Below the pieces are notes generated by a model. That model did not search any database. It was not told the origin of the DNA and saw only the letters and a list, made by a program, of their open reading frames with translations. From Photorhabdus australis DSM 17609 (GTDB taxonomy: Bacteria; Pseudomonadota; Gammaproteobacteria; Enterobacterales; Enterobacteriaceae): 46,888 nt of DNA. Positions within the stretch are counted from its first letter, which is position 1, and each line of letters starts with the position of its first letter. The stretch lies in contig NZ_JONO01000042.1 of NCBI RefSeq assembly GCF_000711895.1, forward strand, positions 1 through 46,888, given 5' to 3'. Of this stretch, positions 17,921 through 29,737 are shown piece by piece. Both the position numbers and the translations under genes were made by a program.

Positions 17921-18451
17921 TTACGCTTTTGAAGGAAGTTCTTCGAAGTTGTGATTATGGTTAGTGTAAATACAGATATCACCGGCAATTGTCAGCGCTT
18001 TCTCTGCAATTTCTCTGGCACTGAGATTGGTATTTTCCAGCATTGCCCGTGCGGCGGCCTGCGCATATGGACCACCAGAACCAATGGCAATCAGATCGTT
18101 TTCGGGCTGAATAACATCGCCGTTACCTGTAATAATTAGGGAACTGTTTTCATCCGCAACTGCTAATAATGCTTCCAGTTTGCGTAACATACGGTCAGTA
18201 CGCCAATCTTTGGCAAGTTCAACAGCTGCCTTGGTTAGATGCCCTTGATGCATTTCCAGTTTACGTTCAAACAGTTCAAACAGAGTAAAAGCGTCTGCTG
18301 TACCGCCGGCAAAACCCGCGATTACTTTGTCATTATAGAGGCGGCGAACTTTACGGACATTGCCTTTCATGACGGTATTACCCATCGTTGCCTGTCCATC
18401 ACCACCGATTACGACTTGGCCGTTACGGCGAACACTTACGATTGTAGTCAC
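17921..18451 (-). CDS. hslV: ATP-dependent protease proteolytic subunit HslV (ClpQ)
   Basis: A 176-residue proteasome-like peptidase, a double hexamer capped by HslU, that degrades SulA, RpoH and damaged proteins in the cytosol. Mature threonine follows the start ([20 protein letters not shown]), with the conserved [21 protein letters not shown] and [13 protein letters not shown]. The C-terminus is slightly different from E. coli and ends EELPSKA. It is the first gene of hslVU; a sigma-32 promoter and a leader hairpin lie upstream. Confidence 0.97.
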   Translation of the reverse strand: MTTIVSVRRNGQVVIGGDGQATMGNTVMKGNVRKVRRLYNDKVIAGFAGGTADAFTLFELFERKLEMHQGHLTKAAVELAKDWRTDRMLRKLEALLAVADENSSLIITGNGDVIQPENDLIAIGSGGPYAQAAARAMLENTNLSAREIAEKALTIAGDICIYTNHNHNFEELPSKA

Positions 18452-18489
18452 GAGTAAGCCCTTGGTTACAAAAATAGATAAATGTGACG

Positions 18490-18532
18490 CACGGTATTTT
18501 CGATAGCTATATACACTGTCGAAAATACCGTG
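18490..18532 (-). other. 14-bp leader hairpin of hslVU mRNA
   Basis: CACGGTATTTTCGA at 18490-18503 is the exact complement of TCGAAAATACCGTG at 18519-18532, with a 15-base loop. No T-run follows on the minus strand, so it is not a typical terminator. It lies in the leader between the sigma-32 promoter and hslV. A stabilising stem-loop has been reported in the E. coli hslVU leader; equivalence is inferred from position. Confidence 0.7.
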
Positions 18533-18550
18533 TGCACGGTGCTAGCAGTT

Positions 18551-18580
18551 ATAAATGGGGGAGAATTATAATTTTTCAAC
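18551..18580 (-). promoter_or_regulatory. Sigma-32 (heat-shock) promoter of hslVU
   Basis: On the minus strand, GTTGAA (18580-18575), a 14-base spacer, then CCCCATTTAT (18560-18551). This is close to the sigma-32 consensus CTTGAA-N13/14-CCCCATnTA. It overlaps the stop codon of ftsN and points to hslV, with the start site expected near 18543. Confidence 0.85.
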
Positions 18581-19370
18581 CCCCAGTTACACGGAGAATA
18601 CAACCGGATACCCCGACGCCTTTCAGGCGTTCCTGCATTTTTGCTGCGGTACTTTTACTGTAAGGGCCAAGAACGACACGATACCAACCGCCTCCTGTTG
18701 TGATTTGGCTTTCAATACCAGCAAATGCCAGACTGGCGCGTACTGATTCAGCCTGATCCATATTGCGGAATGACCCACACTGTAAAATCGTACGTTGTGC
18801 GTTTTCTGCTAGTTTAGGTTTACTGGCTTCAGCTGGTGGTGTTTGCGGCTGAGCAGTTTGAACTTGTTGTTGTGGCCTTGTTTCCTGCGGCTGTTGCTGA
18901 GTTTCTGCTGGTGGCTTGATAATAACTTGTGAACGTGGCACTTGAACACCATTGTATGGAACTTCTGGCAATGAAGTTGCCGGCTGTTGCATATCTGCCT
19001 GCATCTGTTCGAGTAGTTGCCGTTGTTCTGTAGTTAATTTGGTCTGTGAATTTATTTGCCCGCTAGATGATGGATCACGCGGAGTCTCTATGCCGACAGG
19101 ACGATTTTCCAACTCTTTGATGTAGCGCCAGCGCTCTTCCGGTTTTGGCGGCAAGCCATGATTTTGCTGAGGATGTTTTGGTAAGGCATCTGGAATGCTT
19201 TCCTGTTTATTGTGGGTAATAAAGTAAAGGCCACCAATAAAAATAACCACTAATGCTATTGCTACTGCCAATGTTGTTTTTGGCAGACCTTGGGTTTGGT
19301 GTTTTTTTCTATCGGTATTTTTACGGCGGGTGTTTGAACGCCCGCGACTCACATAATCTCGTTGTGCCAC
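18576..19370 (-). CDS. ftsN: Cell division protein FtsN
   Basis: A 264-residue bitopic protein that triggers septal peptidoglycan synthesis through FtsA and FtsQLB. The short basic cytoplasmic tail (QRDYVSRGRSNTRRKN, the FtsA-binding part) is followed by one membrane segment (about 32-52). Next come a periplasmic part with PEERWRYIKELENRPVG (the essential E region), a Gln/Pro-rich linker, and a C-terminal SPOR domain (about 194-264) with QCGSFRNMDQAESVRASL. E. coli FtsN is 319 residues, so the linker is shorter here. It lies between cytR and hslV, as in E. coli. Confidence 0.94.
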   Translation of the reverse strand: MAQRDYVSRGRSNTRRKNTDRKKHQTQGLPKTTLAVAIALVVIFIGGLYFITHNKQESIPDALPKHPQQNHGLPPKPEERWRYIKELENRPVGIETPRDPSSSGQINSQTKLTTEQRQLLEQMQADMQQPATSLPEVPYNGVQVPRSQVIIKPPAETQQQPQETRPQQQVQTAQPQTPPAEASKPKLAENAQRTILQCGSFRNMDQAESVRASLAFAGIESQITTGGGWYRVVLGPYSKSTAAKMQERLKGVGVSGCILRVTGG

Positions 19371-19439
19371 TGTCTAATTCGCTGAGTTATTTAAGTAAAA
19401 GAAAATAAACGACATGTTACTTAACCTGCGGTTATTTGC

Positions 19440-20468
19440 CTAGCTTTTAGGCGAACAGGTGCTTTGCCGAATAATTAATTCAGATTCCAGTAACTGAGAA
19501 CCGCCGGATGTTGTGGGACCTTGGATTTGATCGAGTAACAATAACATTGCCTTGTGGCCAATTTGATAACGGGGCTGTCCAACCGTGGTCAGTGGCGGAT
19601 CGCTGTACATGGCTAAGTCTAGGTTGTCGAATCCAATAACTGATAAATCTTCCGGTATTCTTAAACCCATTTTTTTGGCCTGCCACATAACACCGATCGC
19701 CATTACATCACTGTGACAAAAAATGGCGGTAGGGGACTCAGATAAAGAGACTAACAGCTTGGTCAGCTCTGCACCGCTTTCATAGGTAAAATTGCCGTGG
19801 ACAATATAATCTTCGCGAATTGTCCCGCCAGAACGGCGCAATGCTTGTATATATCCCTGAAGGCGATAACGGCAAAGTAGTATATCTTCTGGTCCGGAAA
19901 TACAGGCAATGCGTTTATGCCCCAGTGTTTGCAAGTAATGGGTGGCATTGAATGCTGCGGTCAGATTATCAATATGAATAGTCGGCAGTTCTAAATCTGG
20001 TGCAAATTCATTTGCCATTACCATTGGTGGCAAGTTTTTTTGTTCTTCTTTACTGGCATCAAATGGGATGTTAGAACCGAGCAGTAGTATACCATCGATC
20101 TGTTTAGTGATAATCAGATTGAGAAACGCGTGTTCCTGTTTTTGCTGATGTTGGCAATCACCGATTAACGCTAGATAGCCATGTTGTGAGGCTGTTTCTT
20201 CGATACCACAAATGACATCTGTGAAGAAAGGGTCACTGATATTTGGTACTATCACCAAAATAGTTTTTGACTCACTGCGTTTAAGATTGCGTGATAAGTT
20301 ATTAGGATAATAGCCCACAGCCAGTACAGCTTGTTCCACTTTTTGTCGTGTCTGGGAAGAAACCTTTTCTGGATTCATGAGTGTTCTTGATACTGTTGCG
20401 GTAGAAACGCCAGCCACCTCTGCGACATCTTTCATTGTTGCGGAGGTGCCATTCTTTTTCTGCTCCAA
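19440..20468 (-). CDS. cytR: LacI-family repressor CytR
   Basis: A 342-residue LacI/GalR repressor. The N-terminal helix-turn-helix is TMKDVAEVAGVSTATVSRTL (about 11-30) followed by the hinge region VGYYPNNLSRNLK. The periplasmic-binding-like core contains ILVIVPNISDPFF, DGILLLGS and PEDLSVIGFDNLD. CytR works with CRP to repress nucleoside uptake and breakdown genes and is released by cytidine. Assignment to CytR rather than another LacI member rests on the position between priA and ftsN and on the N-terminus. CytR usually represses its own gene; possible sites are noted at 20612-20680. Confidence 0.93.
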   Translation of the reverse strand: MEQKKNGTSATMKDVAEVAGVSTATVSRTLMNPEKVSSQTRQKVEQAVLAVGYYPNNLSRNLKRSESKTILVIVPNISDPFFTDVICGIEETASQHGYLALIGDCQHQQKQEHAFLNLIITKQIDGILLLGSNIPFDASKEEQKNLPPMVMANEFAPDLELPTIHIDNLTAAFNATHYLQTLGHKRIACISGPEDILLCRYRLQGYIQALRRSGGTIREDYIVHGNFTYESGAELTKLLVSLSESPTAIFCHSDVMAIGVMWQAKKMGLRIPEDLSVIGFDNLDLAMYSDPPLTTVGQPRYQIGHKAMLLLLDQIQGPTTSGGSQLLESELIIRQSTCSPKS

Positions 20469-20794
20469 AACTCACTCCTCATTTCCTGACTGATTAGTTA
20501 AACGATTGTCATTTTCTGGTTGCCGGGAATCCATTAGTCATTTCAAGGAAAATAATGACCTTTGGTTTAGGATTATGACAATGTTGTTAAGGGATCATTC
20601 TAAACAGTTTGGCAAATTCGTTTGCTCCTTAGTTTGCAAAAAAAGGTGATATGAATCATTTATTCGATGTGGCTCGCAAATTAGTAAATAATTTTTCATT
20701 GCTTGCTTATTATCAAGAGTGATTTTTCCAGGTAGTTATAGGAGTATGTTTTATTTGATAAACTTATGCGTTTAAAAATAAAGGTTATTAATCA
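20469..20794. other. cytR upstream region, priA downstream
   Basis: About 325 bases with no gene. It holds repeated GCAAA/TTTGC motifs and a CRP-like site at 20645-20660, listed separately. No strong terminator for priA was recognised. Confidence 0.45.
20612..20680 (-). promoter_or_regulatory. Candidate CRP/CytR control site of cytR
   Basis: GGTGA-TATGAA-TCATT at 20645-20660 resembles the CRP pattern TGTGA-N6-TCACA. It is bracketed by GCAAA-N4-TTTGC (20612-20625), TTTGC (20633-20637) and GCAAA (20676-20680). CytR half-sites are usually close to GTTGCATT, so the flanking repeats are only loosely similar. The distance of about 150-200 bases to the start codon is long. Confidence 0.35.
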
Positions 20795-23049
<2,255 letters not shown>

Positions 23050-23077
23050 GAGTATCACAGACCATGAACGGATTTCA

Positions 23078-23106
23078 TTGCGAGATAGATGGATATTCTG
23101 TATGAT
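23078..23106 (+). promoter_or_regulatory. Candidate sigma-70 promoter of rpmE
   Basis: TTGCGA at 23078-23083, a 17-base spacer, TATGAT at 23101-23106. It gives a leader of about 100 bases to the rpmE ATG. Confidence 0.55.
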
Positions 23107-23214
23107 CCGCCGCCTTTGGTACGGAAGATGCCAAACTTATTTTATCAACGCGACGTGTGGTGTTTGGCGGCAACAGGGCTGGATAGCGACACGGCCTTAA
23201 ATAGAGGTTATCCC

Positions 23215-23430
23215 ATGAAAAAAGGTATTCATCCTAAATATGAAGAAGTTACTGCAACTTGTTCTTGCGGTAATGTAATACAAATCAGATCTACCGTTGG
23301 TCACTCCCTGAATCTGGACGTATGTGGTCAATGTCACCCATTCTATACGGGTAAACAACGTGATGTTGCTACTGGTGGCCGTGTTGATCGCTTCAAGAAA
23401 CGTTTCAACGTTCCAGGTGTCAGCAAGTAA
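23215..23430 (+). CDS. rpmE: 50S ribosomal protein L31, zinc-binding type
   Basis: A 71-residue ribosomal protein bridging the two subunits. The four zinc ligands Cys16, Cys18, Cys37 and Cys40 are present, marking the C+ form that is normally repressed in its paralogue by Zur. The sequence [20 protein letters not shown] starts at ATG 23215 after AGAGGTTATCCC; 42 in-frame upstream codons are leader. [18 protein letters not shown] is near-identical to E. coli. The protein ends VPGVSK, one residue longer. It is followed by two hairpins. Confidence 0.97.
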   Translation: MKKGIHPKYEEVTATCSCGNVIQIRSTVGHSLNLDVCGQCHPFYTGKQRDVATGGRVDRFKKRFNVPGVSK

Positions 23431-23442
23431 TTGCAGAATTGC

Positions 23443-23505
23443 GCCCACTAATAAAGTGGGCCAACTGGTACAAACGCCCGGTGTTTTGCATCGGGCGTTT
23501 TGCAT
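23443..23505 (+). terminator. Double-hairpin terminator of rpmE
   Basis: The first hairpin is GCCCACT/AGTGGGC at 23443-23461. The second is stronger, AAACGCCCG at 23472-23480 with CGGGCGTTT at 23492-23500, extended by GTG/CAT with one G-U pair, followed by TGCATTTT. Confidence 0.85.
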
Positions 23506-23561
23506 TTTAAATGAACATGACAAAAGACCTTAATTTTTCAGTAGGTTTTGTTGCGCCACTA

Positions 23562-23879
23562 TCAATATTCCCAGGTGTCGGGATCAATGCCCAATTCACG
23601 CATGATCTCTTTTGCAGCCTCTGGGATTTCATCGTTACGCTCTTTGCGTAAGTCATCATCATTAGGAAGTGGTTGCCCGGTAAATGCATGCAGGAATGCT
23701 TCACATAGCAATTCACTGTTAGTTGCGTGGCGCAGGTTATTTACCTGGCGACGGGTACGTTCATCAGTGAGAATTCTCAGCACTTTCAAAGGAATTGAAA
23801 CTGTGATTTTCTTCACTTGTTCGCTTTTTTTGCCATGTTCAGCATAAGGGCTGACATATTCACCGTTCCATTCAGCCAT
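23562..23879 (-). CDS. metJ: Methionine repressor MetJ
   Basis: A 105-residue ribbon-helix-helix repressor that binds tandem 8-bp met boxes when loaded with S-adenosylmethionine. The DNA-contacting strand is [15 protein letters not shown] (about 22-36), and the conserved [32 protein letters not shown] follows in parts. The length equals E. coli MetJ. It is divergent from metB, and met boxes lie between the two genes at 24074-24105, so it probably represses itself and metBL. Confidence 0.97.
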   Translation of the reverse strand: MAEWNGEYVSPYAEHGKKSEQVKKITVSIPLKVLRILTDERTRRQVNNLRHATNSELLCEAFLHAFTGQPLPNDDDLRKERNDEIPEAAKEIMRELGIDPDTWEY

Positions 23880-24073
23880 GGGGTACCTTAAATAGTCGTA
23901 TAGTCATAAAATTAAGCCAGATAACAGAGGCAGCTTTCGTTGTGAAATATTGCCATTTTATCGTGATTTCCTTATCAATTATACAGTTATAGTATATTCG
24001 ATAAACTAATCGCCACTAATAAAAGTATCATAATTATGATGGATAATTATCCCACTGCTTAATCTAACCGTAA

Positions 24074-24105
24074 AGAGGTTTAGATGTCTAGATGTGTTGA
24101 CGTCT
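24074..24105. promoter_or_regulatory. MetJ operator (tandem met boxes) of metB/metJ
   Basis: Four adjacent 8-mers, AGAGGTTT, AGATGTCT, AGATGTGT and TGACGTCT, resemble the met box AGACGTCT. The second and the last match best. They lie about 60 bases before the metB start. Confidence 0.85.
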
Positions 24106-24162
24106 ATTATGGGAGGGGATATTCTTCCTTGATTCAATTTATGGCAGATAGTGGTAACTGAT

Positions 24163-25323
24163 ATGACACGCAAGCAGGCAACAATAGCAGTTCGCAGTGG
24201 GCTGAATCATGATGAACAATATGGCTGCGTTGTTCCACCTATTTATCTTTCCAGTACTTATAATTTTACTGATTTTAATCAGCCGAGGACACATGATTAT
24301 TCCCGGAGGAGTAATCCAGGTCGTGATATGGTGCAGCGGGCATTGGCTGAATTGGAAGGCGGGGCAGGTGCTGTAGTAACCAGCAGTGGCATGTCAGCGA
24401 TTCATCTACTATGCACCGTTTTTCTGAAGCCTGGCGATTTGTTGGTTGCTCCTCATGACTGTTATGGTGGCAGTTACCGATTGTTTGACAGTCAGAGTAA
24501 ACGTGGTGCTTATGAAGTTGCTTTTGTCAATCAGGGGGATGAACAGGAGTTAAAGCGAGTGTTGTCCAGAAAGCCAAAGTTGGTATTGATTGAGACGCCA
24601 AGTAATCCTTTATTGCGTATTGTAGATATTGCCCGTATATGTCAGCTTTCCCATGAAGTAGGGGCGACAGTTATTGCTGATAATACTTTTCTAAGCCCTG
24701 TATTGCAGAAACCTCTGGAATTAGGCGCGGACCTGGTTGTTCATTCCTGTACTAAATACCTTAACGGGCATTCTGATGTTATTGCCGGGGCGATTATTGC
24801 AAAGGATGAAGATATAGTAACGGAGCTTGCTTGGTGGGCAAATAATATTGGTGTAACTGGTGCAGCGTTTGATAGTTATCTGTTGCTACGTGGAATACGT
24901 ACTTTATCGCCACGGGTGCTTTTACAGCAAAATAATGCGCTGGAAATCGTGAATTATCTTCAACAGCAGCCGTTAGTGAAAAAGCTTTTTTACCCTTCTT
25001 TGAAAGATCATCCAGGACATGAAATTGCTTGTAAGCAGCAATCCGGTTTTGGCGCAATGATAAGTTTTGAGTTAGATGGTAGTGAACAAGCAATACGTTG
25101 TTTTCTGTCTGAGTTAAAATTATTCACTTTGGCGGAATCATTAGGTGGTGTGGAAACTTTGATTTCCCATACGGCGACGATGACTCATGCTGGAATGTCA
25201 GCACAGGCAAGAGCAGAAGCGGGGATTACGGATTCACTATTGCGTGTTTCTGTGGGTATCGAAGATAGTCAGGATTTAATCACTGATTTAGAAAATGCAT
25301 TTCGGGCAGTAGTAAAGGAGTGA
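24163..25323 (+). CDS. metB: Cystathionine gamma-synthase
   Basis: A 386-residue PLP enzyme that joins O-succinylhomoserine and cysteine to give cystathionine in methionine synthesis. The PLP lysine is Lys198 in HSCTKYLNGHSD; SSGMSAIHL, DNTFLSPVLQ and ETLISHTATMTHAGM are the other family blocks. ATG 24163 is chosen because it gives the E. coli start MTRKQATIAVRSGLN and the identical length; an in-frame GTG lies at 24151. It is separated from metL by two bases. MetJ boxes lie upstream. Confidence 0.97.
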   Translation: MTRKQATIAVRSGLNHDEQYGCVVPPIYLSSTYNFTDFNQPRTHDYSRRSNPGRDMVQRALAELEGGAGAVVTSSGMSAIHLLCTVFLKPGDLLVAPHDCYGGSYRLFDSQSKRGAYEVAFVNQGDEQELKRVLSRKPKLVLIETPSNPLLRIVDIARICQLSHEVGATVIADNTFLSPVLQKPLELGADLVVHSCTKYLNGHSDVIAGAIIAKDEDIVTELAWWANNIGVTGAAFDSYLLLRGIRTLSPRVLLQQNNALEIVNYLQQQPLVKKLFYPSLKDHPGHEIACKQQSGFGAMISFELDGSEQAIRCFLSELKLFTLAESLGGVETLISHTATMTHAGMSAQARAEAGITDSLLRVSVGIEDSQDLITDLENAFRAVVKE

Positions 25324-25325
25324 CC

Positions 25326-27761
25326 ATGAGTGCACTGGCAGTAGCAGGGGCGGAAAATGGCCGCCAATTACATAAGTTTGGGGGAAGCAGTCTCGCGGAT
25401 GTGAAATGTTATCAACGGGTAGCCAAAATTATGGCTAATTATAGCCAACCCGGTGATTTGATGGTGGTATCCGCGGCAGGCAGCACCACTAACCAGTTAA
25501 TTAACTGGCTTAAGCTCAGTCAGAGTGACCGTATTTCTGCCCATCAGGTACAGCAAGTTCTGCGCCGTTATCAGCAGGATCTGATCAAGGGATTGCTACC
25601 TGAAACTGTTGCTGAAGAATTAATGAAGTGCTTTATTGCTGATCTGGAAAGATTGGGCGTATTACTGGATAAGCCGATCAGTGATGTGACTTATGCTGAA
25701 GTTGTGGGTCATGGGGAGATCTGGTCTGCACGTTTGATGTCAGCTGTACTCGAAGCCCAGGGAGTGCCGAGTGCTTGGGTGGATGCTCGTCAATTCTTAC
25801 GTGCAGAACGAGCAGCTCAGCCACAAATTGATGTTGCATTTTCTCAGCCATTGCTGGGGCAGTTGTTGACTCAAAATCCAAATAAGCGATTGGTTGTGAC
25901 GGGGTTTATCTCCAGTAATTATGAGGGAGAAACAGTTCTGCTGGGACGCAATGGCAGTGACTATTCTGCAACTCAGGTTGGCGTTTTGGCAGGGGCTAAA
26001 CGAGTGACTATCTGGAGTGATGTCGCTGGCGTTTACAGTGCTGATCCAAGAAAGGTAAAAGATGCTTGCTTGTTACCTTTATTGCGTTTGGATGAAGCCA
26101 GTGAATTGGCTCGTCTTGCTGCGCCTGTGTTGCATACTCGTACCTTGCAGCCTGTTTCTGCCAGTGATATTGATCTGTTGCTGCGTTGCAGCTATCAACC
26201 AGAGCAGGGTTCCACTCGTATTGAAAGAGTATTGGCAACTGGGACGGGAGCAAAAATTGTTACTAGTCATGATGATGTTTGCCTGATTGAGTTGCATGTG
26301 GCCGCGCATCATGATTTTAAACAAATCCATAAAGATATTGATTTGTTGTTAAAACAGGGGCAGATTCGTCCGTTGGCAACAGGTATTCATCCTGACTGTA
26401 ATCTGATTCAGCTTTGTTACACTTCTGAAGTGGTGAGTAGCGCTTTGAACGTTCTGGAAGATGCTGCGTTGCCGGGGAAACTCTCCCTGAGAGAAGGTCT
26501 GGCGCTGGTGGCTCTGGTTGGTGCAGGTGTATGTAAGAATCCATTGCATTGTCATCGTTTTTATCAGCAACTTAAAGATCAGCCAGTAGAATTTATCTGG
26601 CATGCAGAGGATGGAATTAGCCTTGTTGCTGTGCTGCGAACCAATCAGACTGAACATGTAATTCAGGGGTTGCACCAGAGTTTATTCCGTGCTGAAAAGC
26701 GGATTGGCCTGATCTTATTCGGTAAAGGAAATATTGGTTCCCGTTGGTTGGAGTTATTCACTCGTGAGCAGAAAAATATTTCTGCTCGCAGTGATTTTGA
26801 ATTTATTCTGGCCGGGGTGGTGGATAGTCGCCGAAGTTTGCTCGATTATCAGGGAATTGATGCTAGTCGGGCATTAGCTTTCTTTGATAATGAGGCGACA
26901 GAGCATGATGTCGATGAGTTGTTCTTGTGGATGAGAGCGCATCCTTATGATGATTTGGTCGTTTTGGATGTGACTGCCAGTGAAGAATTAGCCCGATGTT
27001 ATACCGATTTCGCCAGCTACGGTTTCCATGTTATCAGTGCTAATAAAATTGCTGGTTCTTCCAGTAGTAACGATTATCGTCTTATCCGTGATGCATTCGC
27101 TAAAACAGGCCGTCACTGGTTCTATAATGCGACAGTGGGTGCTGGCTTACCAATCAACCATACCGTGAGAGATTTACGAGAGAGTGGTGATACCATTCTG
27201 TCGATTAGTGGTATTTTCTCCGGTACATTATCTTGGCTGTTTCTGCAATTTGATGGTTCTGTGCCATTCAGTGACTTGGTCGAGCAAGCGTGGCAACAGG
27301 GTTTGACAGAGCCTGATCCACGTATTGATCTGTCAGGTCAGGATGTGATGCGTAAATTAATTATTCTCGCCCGTGAAGCAGGGTATGAGATTGAACCAGA
27401 GCAGGTACGTGTTGAGTCACTTGTCCCGAAAGAAGCAGAATCAGGTTCTGTTGAGCAATTCTTTGATAACAGTAGCGTTATCAATGAGCAAATGGAGCAG
27501 CGATTTGCTGCTGCACAGGAAATGGGGATGGTGTTGCGCTATGTTGCTCGTTTTAATGCGAATGGTAAAGCAAAAGTAGGTGTTGAGGCTGTATGTCCTG
27601 ATCATCCTCTGGCTTCTTTGTTGCCGTGCGACAATGTATTTGCGATTGAGAGTCGCTGGTATCGTGATAATCCGCTGGTGATCCGAGGGCCGGGTGCTGG
27701 TCGTGATGTGACAGCAGGAGCAATTCAATCTGATCTTAACCGTTTGTCTCAGTTGCTTTGA
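25326..27761 (+). CDS. metL: Bifunctional aspartokinase II / homoserine dehydrogenase II
   Basis: An 811-residue fusion catalysing the first and third steps from aspartate to homoserine, feeding methionine synthesis. The kinase part begins at KFGGSSLADV (about 17) and carries LLGRNGSDYSATQ and WSDVAGVYSADPRKV. The dehydrogenase part begins at GLILFGKGNIGSRW (about 462) with NADP binding, then HVISANK and PINHTVRDL with the catalytic residues, ending RGPGAGRDVTAGAIQSDL. ATG 25326 follows AAAGGAGTGACC, overlapping the metB stop region. Two ACT-like segments are expected between the domains. E. coli MetL is 810 residues. Confidence 0.97.
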   Translation: MSALAVAGAENGRQLHKFGGSSLADVKCYQRVAKIMANYSQPGDLMVVSAAGSTTNQLINWLKLSQSDRISAHQVQQVLRRYQQDLIKGLLPETVAEELMKCFIADLERLGVLLDKPISDVTYAEVVGHGEIWSARLMSAVLEAQGVPSAWVDARQFLRAERAAQPQIDVAFSQPLLGQLLTQNPNKRLVVTGFISSNYEGETVLLGRNGSDYSATQVGVLAGAKRVTIWSDVAGVYSADPRKVKDACLLPLLRLDEASELARLAAPVLHTRTLQPVSASDIDLLLRCSYQPEQGSTRIERVLATGTGAKIVTSHDDVCLIELHVAAHHDFKQIHKDIDLLLKQGQIRPLATGIHPDCNLIQLCYTSEVVSSALNVLEDAALPGKLSLREGLALVALVGAGVCKNPLHCHRFYQQLKDQPVEFIWHAEDGISLVAVLRTNQTEHVIQGLHQSLFRAEKRIGLILFGKGNIGSRWLELFTREQKNISARSDFEFILAGVVDSRRSLLDYQGIDASRALAFFDNEATEHDVDELFLWMRAHPYDDLVVLDVTASEELARCYTDFASYGFHVISANKIAGSSSSNDYRLIRDAFAKTGRHWFYNATVGAGLPINHTVRDLRESGDTILSISGIFSGTLSWLFLQFDGSVPFSDLVEQAWQQGLTEPDPRIDLSGQDVMRKLIILAREAGYEIEPEQVRVESLVPKEAESGSVEQFFDNSSVINEQMEQRFAAAQEMGMVLRYVARFNANGKAKVGVEAVCPDHPLASLLPCDNVFAIESRWYRDNPLVIRGPGAGRDVTAGAIQSDLNRLSQLL

Positions 27762-27820
27762 GTTGCAAAATTTTCACTTTATCTGATGTGATTTCCTTCG
27801 CTTAATATTTCTAGGAAACG

Positions 27821-27856
27821 TGAGGAAGGTAGTGCTGAGAAGGGCGCTCTTCCTCA
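27821..27856 (+). terminator. Likely terminator of metBL
   Basis: TGAGGAAG at 27821-27828 pairs with CTTCCTCA at 27849-27856, and AGTGC pairs with GCGCT inside with one G-U pair. TTGTTTATCTT follows. Confidence 0.65.
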
Positions 27857-28007
27857 TTGTTTATCTTGGACATTTTGATCCGCCAAGTCGATGTAAACAT
27901 AACTAAATATCCATTGATGAATTTTCTTCCGATTCAGGATGAATATTCCTCACTCGCTTAACTCAAATTTGTTGTTGACTAAGAAATGCCAATCCTTCAT
28001 CTTATTT

Positions 28008-28039
28008 AGACGTCTAAACGTATAGGTGTTTAGATGTTT
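28008..28039 (+). promoter_or_regulatory. MetJ operator (tandem met boxes) of metF
   Basis: Four consecutive 8-mers, AGACGTCT (perfect), AAACGTAT, AGGTGTTT and AGATGTTT, form a met-box array about 65 bases before the metF start. Confidence 0.9.
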
Positions 28040-28070
28040 AAATAAGAATGGCTGGCAAATTATAAAATAA

Positions 28071-28988
<918 letters not shown>

Positions 28989-28994
28989 TCGTTG

Positions 28995-29032
28995 GCTCTT
29001 ACTAAGAATCTTTTAGTAAGAGCATATTTTTT
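28995..29032 (+). terminator. Rho-independent terminator of metF
   Basis: GCTCTTACTAA at 28995-29005 pairs perfectly with TTAGTAAGAGC at 29013-29023, followed by ATATTTTTT. Confidence 0.9.
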
Positions 29033-29108
29033 GCTGCTTTATTTCGATAAAGAGTAAATGTTTGTTGTCTAATAGGATAATTGTGTTGATACCTGTGTGT
29101 AGAAATGA

Positions 29109-29133
29109 ACAAGGGCGGTTTCCCAGCCCTTGT
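29109..29133 (-). terminator. Likely terminator of the secreted-protein gene
   Basis: ACAAGGGC at 29109-29116 pairs with GCCCTTGT at 29126-29133. On the minus strand TCATTTCT follows. It sits 23 bases after the stop at 29156. Confidence 0.6.
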
Positions 29134-29155
29134 GGATTAAGTGAGTTTCAGCAGG

Positions 29156-29737
29156 TTAAAGAATGTTGATCTGTACTGACATGGTATTCCAAGGCGAATT
29201 AGTTGAAGTATTCTGATACCTGAAGGTACCATTCTGGTTGCCGTCGAGATTATATTCCTTAAGGTAGCCAACCACAGTTTGGCCCGCAGTACATGGCCAA
29301 GTGTAGTACCCGTTTGTAATGCAAACGGTTTGAGAAGAATACATCGCCGAGTTAGGCAGTAGACCGCCATTCATCCAAGCAAAGGAGCTGTATCCGTAGC
29401 CAATTTCCAGAACAGCGGCGCGGAGCTGCTGTCCTCCGTGATCGCAGGTCGTTGCAAACAAGTTGGAAGTGTATTCCCATCCGCAATTTGTCGAACCAAC
29501 GGCATAGACCCACATATTGGTTAGTGAAGGTGCAGGAGCGTGAACAGCACCATCATCAATTTTGAGATCCCGTTCTTCAACCCGGATGGGGTTCTTAGCG
29601 TTAGGCAGTAGCTGGGATTGCTCTATCAGGACTTTTTGAGTAGCAGGGACTGCTGGCAGTTGCTCTGTTTGGGCATAGGCATTAACGCCAAATAAGGAAG
29701 CAAGAGATAACAAAATAGCGAGTTTACTTTTCTTCAT
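29156..29737 (-). CDS. Secreted protein of unknown role, possibly YolA-like (DUF4879)
   Basis: A 193-residue protein. The start is ATG 29737 (MKKSKLAILLSLASLFGVNAYA), a clear signal peptide preceded by AGAGGGTT; 17 in-frame upstream codons are dropped. The mature part is an N-terminal Pro/Gln-rich stretch (about 25-75), then a compact domain from NMWVYAVGSTNCGWEY to the end. It has Cys residues at CGWEY, TTCDHGGQQ, TVCITNG and WPCTAGQ, which could form two disulfides. The blocks EIGYGYSSFAWMNG, QTVVGYLKEYNLDGNQ and YQNTSTNSPWNTMS recall the Bacillus YolA (DUF4879) family, but this is from memory and untested. No enzyme motif is evident. It lies alone between metF and ppc, where E. coli has katG and others, with its own hairpin terminator. 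Confidence 0.75.
   Translation of the reverse strand: MKKSKLAILLSLASLFGVNAYAQTEQLPAVPATQKVLIEQSQLLPNAKNPIRVEERDLKIDDGAVHAPAPSLTNMWVYAVGSTNCGWEYTSNLFATTCDHGGQQLRAAVLEIGYGYSSFAWMNGGLLPNSAMYSSQTVCITNGYYTWPCTAGQTVVGYLKEYNLDGNQNGTFRYQNTSTNSPWNTMSVQINIL

Noticed and set aside
25678-27728. Several minus-strand open frames of 60-100 codons within metL
   Set aside because: They are shadows of metL, without start signals or family features.
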